DNA of 64,000 bases from Actinostola sp. cb2023 (Eukaryota; Cnidaria; Anthozoa; Actiniaria; Actinostolidae): contig JAUJYZ010001510.1 in assembly GCA_033675265.1 (NCBI GenBank), positions 62,001-126,000 on the forward strand. The letters run 5' to 3'. Positions within the stretch are counted from its first letter, which is position 1. Every line of letters starts with the position of its first letter. Made by a program: the position numbers and the translations under genes. The notes under the pieces were generated by a model. It did not search any database and was not told where the DNA came from. It saw only the letters and a list, made by a program, of their open reading frames with translations. Below, one piece after another: positions 21,548-31,873 of the stretch.

Positions 21548-21615
21548 GGCTAATAACATAATTTTGTCTGATATTTCTTTTGCTGAGACTCCAAATTAAA
21601 GGACTTTGTAAATGT

Positions 21616-22253
21616 CATAGTACATAAGACGAGGTTCTATACCTTCATTTCATTCCTTTACGCACTTTATTAACTTACTTAGCGAAAACTAGTTTCGTTT
21701 TCTCAACCTCCTCAGTTCGCTAAAGATATAATGCGTTGAACTACATAGCTGTGTGCGCGCGTAAATTCAAATACTTAGCGCGCGCGCACTACTGTGTTGC
21801 CGGGTAGAAAAAGATAGGTAAAGCATAATTATAAAAATAAAAATAAAAGTCTGGTGTTTTTCATGGTGATCCCATGCTTCGACAGATCTCTGAATCTGTG
21901 AGAATAAATAGAGAGAGACCGGACAGACTAATGAACAACAAGACAGAATGGAACTATGCGCGTGTACCTCATGCTGTTTTCCTTAACTAGAATGTTGTTG
22001 TGAAACTATTTTTATTTTTATTTTTATTTTTATTTTTATAATTATGCTTTACCTATCTTTTTCTACCCCGGCAACACAGTAGTGCGCGCGCTAAGTATTT
22101 GAATTTATGCGCGCACACAGCTATGTAGTTCAACGCATTATATCTTTAGCGAACTGAGGAGGTTGAGAAAACGAAACTAGTTTTCGCTAAGTAAGTTAAT
22201 AAAGTGCGTAAAGGAATGAAATGAAGGTATAGAACCTCGTCTTATGTACTATG
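21616..22253. repeat. 638-bp palindromic element
   Basis: Arms of about 230 bp (21616-21845, 22020-22253) are nearly perfect inverted copies, from CATAGTACATAAGACGAGG inwards to the A/T-rich TAAAAATAAAAATAAAA tracts. The loop is about 170 bp with no gene. A foldback element or an inverted duplication. Confidence 0.9.
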
Positions 22254-22796
22254 AAACATAATTTTGAGGAAGGGCTATTACATTGTCATTGATTATAAAT
22301 AATATAGAAGAAAGATTGAAGAGGAACATTATTAGGTACAGTGTGGCCGGTATCAGGTCGTTTCGCTTCTAAAACGTTTCGCCTCCACATTCAAAAGTCC
22401 GTTCGCTTCTAATGACAGGTCCGTTCGCTTCTAATGACAGGTCCGTTCGCTTCTAAATGAAACTGATGAAATATCAAGGGAAATTTCAAGAAACATCGTG
22501 AAATACTATGGGGCTAGTGAAATACATTAAATATGTTAAATACTTGATATCGTGAGGACAATATTTACCTCGATATATTTACGAGTTATTAACCACAGAG
22601 TCTGTGATTCTTAGACTGGGAAAGACTCGATTTTCAAACATTCAGAGTAAAAGCTTTTTCTGTAGGCAGTGTTTACACGACAGAGTTTAAGCGAGCTTCG
22701 GGAGATTGGGTTGTTATTAGCAGTGATCGCGACAAAGCGAGTGTAGAGGTAATTAGCATTCAGATGAAAGCCTAATTTTCCCAAGCGGACTCCATG

Positions 22797-23230
22797 GATG
22801 CGAAAGCCGCTCTTGTGTGACTTCAGTACTTCAACAAGGTTTCTTCAGCAACAAACAATCAAATCCCGCGATAAACTTAAGTCCCTAGTTGGTGGATTCA
22901 CTTATTTTGTGCACAAGAACATGTATTGTGCCCGGGTATTGTGCTTAAGAAAGCTTATTTTGAAGATAAGAAAGAAAATAAAAGTCTATTTCCCAAGCGT
23001 TACAGCGTTACTTTTTCGATGCGAAAGCACTGTTGTGTGACTTGAATGTGACAACTCAGTAACCAAGCTACGCGATAACTAGTCCCTACTTTTGGTGGAT
23101 TCCCTTATTTAGGTCACAAGAACATGTGTTGTGCTTAAAATAAGCTTATTTTGAAGATAAGAAAGAAAATAAAAGTATATTCAGTGCGTTATTTGAGTTT
23201 ACGGCTTTCGAAGCGAAAGCACACTGTTAG
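22797..23230. repeat. Diverged tandem duplication
   Basis: Two units of about 210-230 bp share GCTTATTTTGAAGATAAG, AAGAAAATAAAAGT and CACAAGAACATGT. No gene. Confidence 0.75.
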
Positions 23231-23265
23231 TATAGTGTTGTGTGACTTGATCAGTAGCGTCACCA

Positions 23266-23676
23266 ATTGGCCACTACAAAAAAGAGCAGGGGACTGGGAA
23301 CGAGTTTATTAGAATTAATGTAATTACGAAATTAAGTTATGACATGAAACAACATGTTGAAATTATCATATGTGTAAAGTTTGATGTGATTTGAATGAAT
23401 CCTGTGTCGAATTATAAACTTTTGAAATTTTGAAATTTTACAGTGAATGTATGGTTTGGGTAGACAACATAAAAAAATAAAGAGTTTGTATGGGAAAATG
23501 TACATCTTTGATGCCCTCTAGCATCGTCAATATTAAGCCAAAGTTCACCAAACTTTCCAGATTAGCTAAGTTTTGATCTGCTCTGTCAGAAAATGTTGCC
23601 CACTTTTGCTAGTTTCTTATTGAATTAGTTTTACGGACTTGGTCCCAGTCCCCTGCTCTTTTTTGTAATGGCCAAT
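23266..23676. mobile_element. MITE (CAGGGGACTGGGA family), intact
   Basis: TIRs ATTGGCCACTACAAAAAAG and its near complement. Nested inside the 1.8-kb element. Confidence 0.8.
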
Positions 23677-24405
23677 GTTTACAATTCCCTGAGATGCGAA
23701 GCTTGGAGCTTGTCTATATAAGGAGAGCCAATTGTTTAATAATCCAATCAGAATTCGAGTAGTGAATTCATTCTTATTTTGAATTTTAACGGGAACTCGA
23801 AGCGAATAACCTGACTGTAAAGGTCAATTACTCACTGTCCAGTTCTTCATATGTTAGCGAAATACAAATGAATACTGTCCAATTCTTCAAACTCTTTTGT
23901 TATAGTATACACGTATATCGCGTATTTGTACAGTATTTTCCAAAATCGGTAGTCAGTTCGGACATCTATCTGATCAATAAGTATATCAAACCCCGGGATC
24001 AAACCTTCCTTAGAAGCGAACGGATCATGCAACATTACTAGGAAGTATAGTTTTAATTTTTAGAAGCGAACGGACTTGGAGGCGAAAAGTTTTAGAAGCG
24101 AAACGACTGGAGGCGAAAAGACTTAGAAGCGAAACGACTGGAGGCGAAAAGTTTTAGAAGCGAAACGACTGTAATTCGTGTGGCCTAGTATAACTAAAAA
24201 GCTAAACTAGCTAATAAAATATATCATAAGAACAGTAACGCAACGTCTTTGTCTCTAACACTATTCCGGTCCCTCGATCAGCTATCTATACGTAAGGGTT
24301 AGGGAATAAACGTGAGTGCTTTATGGCATTTAGAGCTCCGAGCAGCACCGATAGAAGGCCACGAGGCCTATTTATATTATATATTATTTATTATTGTGTC
24401 CCCAA

Positions 24406-24602
24406 TAGACCTCTTTAGCTTGTATGCAAATTGTATGCAAATTTCAAACCATGTGATGTAAACATGATATTCTCTGGAGAATTGTTCCTTTATATTTCTG
24501 AACTTTATTTGTTCATATTGAAAGGAACAATTCTCCAGAGAACACCATGTTTACATCACATGGTTTGAAATGGGCAATTTGCATACAAGCTAAAGAGGTC
24601 TA
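24406..24602. mobile_element. Palindromic MITE, 197 bp
   Basis: Arms begin TAGACCTCTTTAGCTTGTAT and pair over about 80 bp around a small loop. Inserted in copy 2 of the duplicated block and absent from copy 1. Confidence 0.85.
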
Positions 24603-24603
24603 T

Positions 24604-25488
24604 TAGTTGTTTTTTTTAATAAAAAAAAAACCTAAATATATCGAAACTGAAATAATGTCATTTCTATTATTAACTTCGCAAGCCAAAACGGCCTCGGATA
24701 TTCATCTTCACTCCAAGTCACACACAACTGAACAGCTTTGCATAGCTCAAAGGGGGATATTTACATTTGAGATCAGTATTCCTTCCGGGAAGCAATTAAC
24801 AGACGTGCAACCAAAGAGCTAGTACTCTCGTGAGTATGACTATATTCTAAAACGGTTAGAGAATAAACACTCGTGTTTTATGAAATTTAGAGGTCCTCGC
24901 ATTGATAGAAGAAGGGCCACTTGGCGCTACGCGCCTCATGCTCATAATAATACTAATAATATCTGCTACTCGGAGCTCTGAATCCCATAAAGCACTCGCG
25001 TTTATTCCGCGTCTAACCAATACAATACAATACAATACAATATACAATAACTTTATTTATACACGATTAAAATTAAAGCTGAAAAGCTTGTGGGGTGGTG
25101 TACAAAATAATGAAATTAAAAATAAAACTATGTATATAAAATGCTAAATGCTATATAAATAATTACTATAAATGCTGACCCTTACGTATAGATGATCGAG
25201 GGAAGAATATAGTGTTAGAAACAAAGACATTGCGTTACTATTTAAAGTTAGTACTATTTCACGCTTTTCTAAATTCCACTCTAATTCGAGATTAACCACG
25301 ATATATAGTTACATACAAAGCATGACATACATGGATCAACATGTGACATTTAAATACCCTCAAAACGCCACCAGATGTTAGTAATCATCTTTTGTAATGA
25401 GGATTGTAGTGTTCATATATGTCTTTATTGCTTCTCTTAGAGTGATTCCAATAAACTTGGACAATACTAATTAGCTGTCAGTGTTTAT
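24604..25488. repeat. Duplicated block, copy 2 part b
   Basis: Matches about 2330-3100. Contains a LINE-like tail at 25016-25060 (repeated AATAC followed by AATAACTTTATTTATACA), read on the minus strand as a 3' end with short tandem tail. No gene. Confidence 0.55.
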
Positions 25489-25827
25489 TAGAGTGATTCC
25501 AATAAACCTGGGCATACCAATACACACTATTAGACACTCACTCTTTTGTTTTCTTTTGTTTCTTTGCATCTAATAAACACTGACATCTAATTAGTAGTGC
25601 CCATGTTTATGGGAATAATAATAATAATAACTTTATTATTTATATAGCGCTTTTTCTTGTGCTCAAAGCGCTGTTTATATAATTTACAGTATAAATATAT
25701 AATATAATAATAAAAAATATCTAATCACTACTCTACATGCAAACGAACAAAAGAAAACAAAAGAGTGAGTGTCTAATAGTCTGAAATGGTGTAGTTAGTA
25801 ATGCCTAGGTTTATTGGAATCACTCTA
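25489..25827. mobile_element. MITE (AGAGTGATTCC family)
   Basis: TIR AGAGTGATTCCAATAAACC and its complement; relatives at 44913-45060 and 45342-45525. A second insertion inside it (about 25613-25735) starts with (ATA)n and AACTTTATTATTTATATAGC, which looks like the minus-strand 3' end of a LINE. Confidence 0.75.
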
Positions 25828-25837
25828 ACTTTATTAT

Positions 25838-26317
25838 CCACAACGAGCAAGTTTTCCATAACAAGTTTTCCTTGAAAAGGAACTTGTTCGTGTCGATGGA
25901 GACAAATTATCAATCTTTCCTTGGTATGGAAAAGCTGGCATGCTAGCTTTTCCTTGACAAGGAAAAATTGTCAAGGCCAAAATTTGCTCGTGTAAACGAG
26001 AACAAGGAATATGTGGCAAGGAATATTAATGAGTTGAGTTCCCAGTCTTTTCGCACGATCAATTTTCTTACAGATGACATTTTGTTCTTGCTCGAAAGGA
26101 GAATGAATCATTGTTTTTTCGTTATTCCGCTGATTTTTAGCATTGCGTGCACAACCGAAACTTGTCAAGGAAAACTTGTTGATCATCTACACGAGCAAGG
26201 AAACCTTGTCAGTAGAAAATTGTCAAAGAAAACTTGTTGACCGTCTACACGATCAATGAAACTTGTCAAAGATACTTGTCAAGCTAAGGAACACTTGCCC
26301 GTGTAGATTCGGCTTAA
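25838..26317. mobile_element. Foldback MITE, copy 2
   Basis: Same element as 3108-3581, with a degraded left terminus and right terminus CGTGTAGATTCGG. Part of the duplicated block. Confidence 0.75.
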
Positions 26318-26688
26318 CGTGTTCCTCTATATCTATATCGTTCAAGCTTGTATGCTAATTCTTATCTGTGCTCACAACGCATATCTAATGTCTCTTGGGC
26401 CGATCGTGTGTAATAATACTTCTTATACACTACAAGGATCAAATTAATTTAGCTTATTTGTTATCATCATTAGCAAACCTTCATCAACATTAACTTTCAC
26501 GAAACACTGATCGAACCAGCCTGTAATCCTTGAAATTATAGTAAACATGGAAACGAATAAAATAGACATCGATATTGACAAAGCGTACTTATTGATCAGT
26601 AGCTAATAGCGAAAGTAAAGAAAGCTACAACCATAACAGTTTGATCTGAGGCCAAAGAAATCCAGAAATATAACGAATCATGAAACTA

Positions 26689-27111
26689 CACCTATTTCAG
26701 AAAACGTCGGCATCTGAAATCTGAATATGTGACCTAAAAACACTCGTAACCACACAATTTGTGGATATCACATTGGAGATGAGTGACTTGAGACGCCATT
26801 TCGAACTCTTGATCTGTTTTATTTGCTATATTTGAACTCGATAACATACATGGCCTCCAGCCATCAAGGTTCGAAGGCGTGACGTCTGCCTTCTTCTGCC
26901 GCGCCTTCTACTTATACTTAACGCTGTGTCATGATGACGTATACAATCTACACTATTCGCCAACGCAGGTCTTCGCCTAAAGGTCGTGGCATATTACAAA
27001 TATTATGTTATATTTACCTGCGTTGGTGAATATTGACTACAATTTTTTTTTAGGTCACAGATTCAGATTTCAGATTCAGATTTCAGATGCCAACGTTTTT
27101 TGAAATAGGTG
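26689..27111. mobile_element. TA-target MITE (CACCTATTTCA family)
   Basis: TIR CACCTATTTCAGAAAACGT and its complement, flanked by TA. Copy 1 of the block (near 3942) shows the uninterrupted site, which proves insertion after duplication. Related copies at 43567-43802 and 43807-44075. Confidence 0.85.
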
Positions 27112-27113
27112 TA

Positions 27114-28010
27114 TACACACGCTAAACGAAATTCGATATCGACCGCATGGCCACAAAGAAAAGTCATTAATCGGAAGATGGAGTTCCGGATCGCGCGAAA
27201 GGCGACTAAAACCTGAGTATGAACAATATACAGAAGGCGCGAAAGGACAGATTGAAAGGTTTTGCTGAGATCGCATAAACACGACTATACTCTTCGAAGA
27301 TTAATGTCAGATTCGGATGTTGTCGACAGCCCAGAAGAAGTTCACGTAGAGCTTGATAAATGAGAGCAAAAATGGAGAGAGTACCAGTTTATGTACGACG
27401 AATACTCGCGACTCATAACTGACGGTAAATAACTTATGGCTGCAGCCAAAGCTAAACAAGACATGTGTCGTAGAATCAGTGACCACCGCCAAGCATTGAT
27501 AGATGTTCTACACGAATTGATAAACGCTCAACAAACTCATGATCAAGTCGATGCCAGATCTATCGCTAGCCGCGTATCTTCGCATAGATCAGAGTAAAGT
27601 CAAGCGCCTCTCTAAGATGATCAAGATCACCAAAGGTTCGTGTTGCCTAACGATCAGTGCACTTCGAAAAAATGAAACTAGAACAAGCTGTGAAGCAGTC
27701 TCGAATAAGACAGAAGCATATAGAAGAGCAAGCGCTACTGGAAAAGACCACAGAATGGAGCTAGACGTTAAAACAGCAGAGACAACGCTGCAAAATACAT
27801 GTATCTTCAAGAACTTCAAGATGAAGTAGAGTGCGCCCAATATAAGGCTGACGTGTTGGCGAGACCAAGGTAAAGAGAAATATGATGTCCCTAGTACGTT
27901 CCACACCGCTTCGTGGACAAGCTTCAGGCACTGTTTGCAGAGGTATGAACTACCGTTCTCTGCAATATCTGTATCCTCGCAGGAAGAATGGAAAAGGATG
28001 CAGCGAATAA
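27114..28010 (+). pseudogene. BEL/Pao Gag remnant, copy 2
   Basis: Matches 3945-4830 base for base over long stretches, with its own frameshifts. It is cut after the Gag N-terminus. Sequence 28010-28136 then returns to the upstream part of the same block (matches 3812-3930), and 28806-28890 matches 3940-4010, so a partial tandem repeat follows. The zinc-knuckle, protease and RT parts are absent from this copy. Confidence 0.65.
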
Positions 28011-28136
28011 AATAGACATTGATATTGAAGAAGCGTATATTGATCAGTGGCAAATAGCGAAAGTAAAGAAAGCTACAATTATGCAACCATAACAGTTTGA
28101 TCTGAGGCCAAAGAAATCCAGAGATATAACGAATAA

Positions 28137-28805
28137 CTAGACGCGTACGCTGATTGAGCGTTTACTCGGCGTGTGGGATGATCAGCTGGAACTCCGGGCA
28201 ATCTCTAGCCCCACAGGCTTTCCACCTCTAATTTTGTCTAGACGATGTTTTGGGCTTCCTGTGGTCATGTCATTTTGTAAACGTTGGGCTTCCTGTGGTA
28301 CGCTCAACCTATTTTTGCGATACATACAAGTAGTTCGATTTTCGCTTCAGGAATGGGCTTTAAGAATATCGAACTGCTAATTATACTCAAGAAATAAAGA
28401 TTAGTAGTTGTTTGAGTGCTGTGAAGTGTTTAATTTAGGATAAGAGGTCTAGTTAGTGTGTTTTGGGATCGATATATTTGGTCATATTTTGAGTGCTCAC
28501 TCCGTGACCTCCGTAGGCAAGGCAACAAGTCCCGTAATCGATCAGCAAGACTCGAAAATAAAATACTTTCTCGATTCGCTTGATCAAGAGCTTTTGATAT
28601 GTAATAGAATGGATATGCAATCTATCTGTTCTGACCTGCTTTCAGGTCGTTTACTCCACTAACGGACCAGAAAATCGATTTTTTTCGAATGACATGCTTC
28701 TCTCGCTCTTCCTGGGCTTCCTGTGGCCGGGATGGACTGGACGTTCTAACCAAAAAAAAACCCTTTTTAAGACTCGGCGTCTGCCACAGGCAGTTCACGC
28801 CGAGT
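28137..28805 (-). mobile_element. Helentron-like element, 669 bp, non-coding
   Basis: Minus strand: 5' hairpin arms ACTCGGCGT and ACGCCGAGT; 3' subterminal CGCCGAGT; 3' hairpin ACGCT/AGCGT; end CTAG. Flanked by TT on each side. Copy 1 at about 3935 (GAATCATGAAAC) shows the empty site, so the boundaries are well supported. Confidence 0.8.
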
Positions 28806-28890
28806 AATGAAACTATACACACACTAAGCGAAATTCGATATCGACCGCATGGCCACAAAGGAAAATCAGGAATCGGAGATGGATTTCCGG

Positions 28891-29540
28891 AGCATGACAA
28901 GCCGCAAGGTCGTTCTTAGTGCGAACCACAGGATAGTAATGTTGCTATGGTTTCAACCGCAGATCACGAACATAATGTTTATTAAATTTGAGCATCTGTC
29001 TTCATGTTGTCTCAGATGTTTGATAAATATAAAGCAGAAAGCCATGATCATTGGCTTTTATAATATTGGATTAAACCTTATTAGGCAATCGTGAAGATGT
29101 GTCCGCCAAATTCACTTTATGCTTGCTGACGACCATTTTAAAATATGCTTCGAGTCTTCTTTTCGACTCTGGAACTGTTTTTCGCTAAAAAACAGTGTTT
29201 GTGGAATTCGTTGACATAAAGATTACATATAGTTATTGGATGAAGAAACCACTGATTTCGACAAAGCTGTATACTGTTGCCCGACTGCAAAGGGAAATAA
29301 GTGTATGTCGGATCACCGTTTGCTCTTTTAGCAGGTAATTTACGAAAGAAAGTCCCATGAATAGATTCTGATTTTCAGATGTCAGAACTATTTGCTACGA
29401 TAACTGAGCAAGAATTAACATGGAAACCATCACCGATCCGAAGCAGAACCAGAGCTAGAAACGATCGGTTGGGTTTTAGTAAATGCCAGAGTGAAAGGTT
29501 TGTATGGTATCAATACGATATGGAGAGAAGTATAGTAAAG
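28891..29540. other. No recognisable gene
   Basis: Only short frames without family resemblance or splice context. A frame at 29379-29666 runs into the next palindrome and is not a gene. Confidence 0.45.
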
Positions 29541-29721
29541 GAATGGTCAATGCTTAGCGTGCGTATATCCAGTTCTGGATGCACGCGGGAGGCTGCTAAG
29601 CACGAGAGAAGCGTAAGAGTCGCACGAGGCGTAGCCGAGTGCGACTCTAGCTTCTTGAGTGCTTAGCAGCCGACCAAGTGCATCCAGAACTGGATATACG
29701 CACAGCTAAGCATTGACCATT
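29541..29721. mobile_element. Palindromic MITE (ATGGTCAATGCTTAGC family)
   Basis: Arms from ATGGTCAATGCTTAGC pair over about 80 bp, with a central GTCGCACGAGGCGTAGCC-type stem. A relative with different arm sequence lies at 33908-34107. Confidence 0.85.
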
Positions 29722-30114
29722 GCTTTTATAACATAGCCATGGCTTTTACGCGTCAAAAACTGATTTATTGTTATCAATAATTCTGATCAACTGACAAATT
29801 CTTCACACTGGCGCACGAATATATCTCAATTCTTTCAAATTGTTCAAGATCTGAAGACAACTTTTAATACACAAGCAAAAGCCGCTAAAAGTGGTCTACA
29901 TATACACACAACTAAACATAAAAGACAAGAATTTTACCGGTCAAAAACAGATTTATTGTTATCAATACTTCTGATCAACTGACAAATTCTTCTAAACCTG
30001 CGCACGTATTTCTCAATTCATTCAAAGTGTTCAAAACCTGAAGACGACTTTACACCAGCAAATGTCGCTCAAAGTGCTCTATTTTCTCAAAACTACACAT
30101 TTTCCGTGGAAAAT
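29722..30114. repeat. Diverged local repeats
   Basis: Two units (about 29740-29850 and 29930-30030) share TTTATTGTTATCAATA and CTTCTGATCAACTGACAAAT. No gene. Confidence 0.6.
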
Positions 30115-30229
30115 TTACAAAATAGATTTATCTAAAACATTACAAAAAACACAGTTTTTCATTTTGGCACGTTCTGGAGATGAATTTTCAAAGAACTTTT
30201 GAAGTTTAAAAACACATCGATTACGAGCG

Positions 30230-30400
30230 TTCGACGAAACTACAACTTGGACGTTCTGGATAGTGTAGTTGTTGAAAAGGGAATCAAGGTGGATTGGAGG
30301 CTTCATCTGACCCTCACTAAGATGACTGACATTGTTTTGCTGTACTGCTGCTATTACTTGAAAGGACGGTTGAGCCAAAGCAACTGCTGTACATGTAGTG
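30230..30400 (-). pseudogene. Possible C-terminal exon of a DUF3504-type gene
   Basis: Minus-strand frame with AQPSFQVIAAVQQNN and then SLFNNYTIQNVQVVV after an acceptor-like TACATGTACAG. An 'FNNYTI' end of this kind is familiar from Crypton-derived DUF3504 proteins, and a candidate N-terminal exon of that family lies 600 bp upstream on the same strand. I see no middle exons. A similar SGAVFNHYTIVL frame is at 40159-40428 on the plus strand. Weakly supported. Confidence 0.3.
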
Positions 30401-30961
30401 TATAAGAACTTTGCTCGAGGCTTCGTGACAAGATTTCGCCAGTGCAGTGGTGAAGTTGTATTGACGATGGACGTGTGTTATAATGAGCCAAGCTTTGCTC
30501 ATTTCGGTGCCCAGATATCGCCATGGTGTGACGATTCGGTATAAGTTATCTGTACTGAAGTAGTGTCTTTTTGCTATACATTCCCTCGTCTGTTTTCCTC
30601 GCTTTGGCGTAAAATCGCGGCTTCAGCCACTAGTCAAGGTGGACATCGAGTTTGTCATTCTTTCAAGCAAGTGGAGTTTGGACAAATTGTCTCTTTTATA
30701 CACCAGGCTAAAAAAAGTGATGGAAAAGGTACTTTTAACGTAATTGATAAGCTTAATTATTACAGGAAATTTATTTAAAGTATTTTTTGTTGTTATTATG
30801 ATATTCAGTCAGTTTCTCACACAAGTTGTGACAAGTAAAGCTTGAGCTTACTTGTAAAATTTTGCTACCGAAATACAATTATCTGTTGCTGTACGATCAT
30901 TTGTTTTCAAATAATTAGGATTACATAGTTTTCTTCTTCGTTTAAACATTATGTTACTTAC

Positions 30962-31054
30962 CTTTAAATATTGAAACACGGCCCAGTTTATCATTTTCTT
31001 TGTCCTTTTTGACTGCTTATCCATCAAAAGTTGCTGTAAATCGTCCTCCGACAA
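30962..31054 (-). pseudogene. Possible DUF3504 N-terminal exon
   Basis: Minus-strand exon-like frame LSEDDLQQLLMDKQSKRTKK, then MINWAVFQYLK, followed by a strong donor (GTAAGT). 'KRTKK-NWAV-YL' resembles the start of the DUF3504 recombinase domain. It lacks an ATG (TTG at the expected place), and a stop lies just upstream, so it may start at an acceptor or be dead. Confidence 0.3.
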
Positions 31055-31873
31055 GTAAGCTTATGCGAAACCGGGATGCAAAGCGTGTTGTTTTGACACT
31101 TTCTAGTTCGGCATTTTCGATTATGTCGGGTTCGTTAACTTGAATGAGTTTTAACCGCTGAGAAAGTCGGTAAGCTTTAGGTCTCCGTGGTCAATGCTAA
31201 ATAAAGCAAAGTCGTCCATTTTCGTCTTATAGTAGGTACGAAAACTTTAATTTCAGCGAAAATCTTTGTTTTTGGATTTTGACGTGATTTCCATGAAATA
31301 TCTCTATGGTATATCCATTTCTTGTTCATAGATAACCAGCCAATCAGAGCGCGCGTTATATTGTAGCTATGTTATAATGTGTTTTAACATTAAAATGCTA
31401 TCAGATAGATAGGATAGCGAATGTTTGGTAACGAAACTGAGATGATCGTGTGTGAGTATTTACGCAAGACGGATGGCAAAAGTCAACATGAAGTGGAAGG
31501 CGATTGGATGAACGTACGTGAACGTAGGGATGCCGATGATTGATGTTGGCCAATTCGGTTATAAAGTAAAGAATGTTTCTTACTAAACATACAGTACCCT
31601 CTATTAATCATACAATACCTTCTATTATACATACAGTATCTCTCCTCTAACCGGTACCTCTGAGTCTGATTCTACAACTATTATCCACAAAGAAATTCAA
31701 AAATCACAGCTTGGTGGTCACTCAATCTGACAAAACCACGGCAAATTCATTTGACTCCATCTTTTCCAACTGCATCGTCCAAAACGTCAACATCGTTGTG
31801 AATACAAACTCCGTTGACTTTGACTGATTTCCTTTTATTCAATCAAGATATCCACAACCATTTGTGCATTATT
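31055..31873. other. No recognisable gene
   Basis: AT-rich sequence with short frames only. A small local repeat CTATTAATCATACA / CTATTATACATACA is at 31600-31640. Confidence 0.45.

Larger units (their letters stand above)
22354..24171. mobile_element. 1.8-kb element with repeated subterminal motifs
   Basis: Ends are inverted (CAGGTCGTTTCGCTTCTAAA and its near complement). Just inside, the unit CGTTCGCTTCTAATGACAG recurs on the left and TTAGAAGCGAAACGACTGG on the right, several times each. Arrays of a short subterminal motif are typical of CACTA-type and some other cut-and-paste transposons. The interior has no transposase but carries an intact MITE (23266-23676) and a 230-bp tandem duplication (22797-23230). 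Confidence 0.65.

Noticed and set aside
28171..28919. Several 60-90-codon frames on both strands
   Set aside because: They cross a non-coding Helentron-like element and its hairpins; no conserved motifs.
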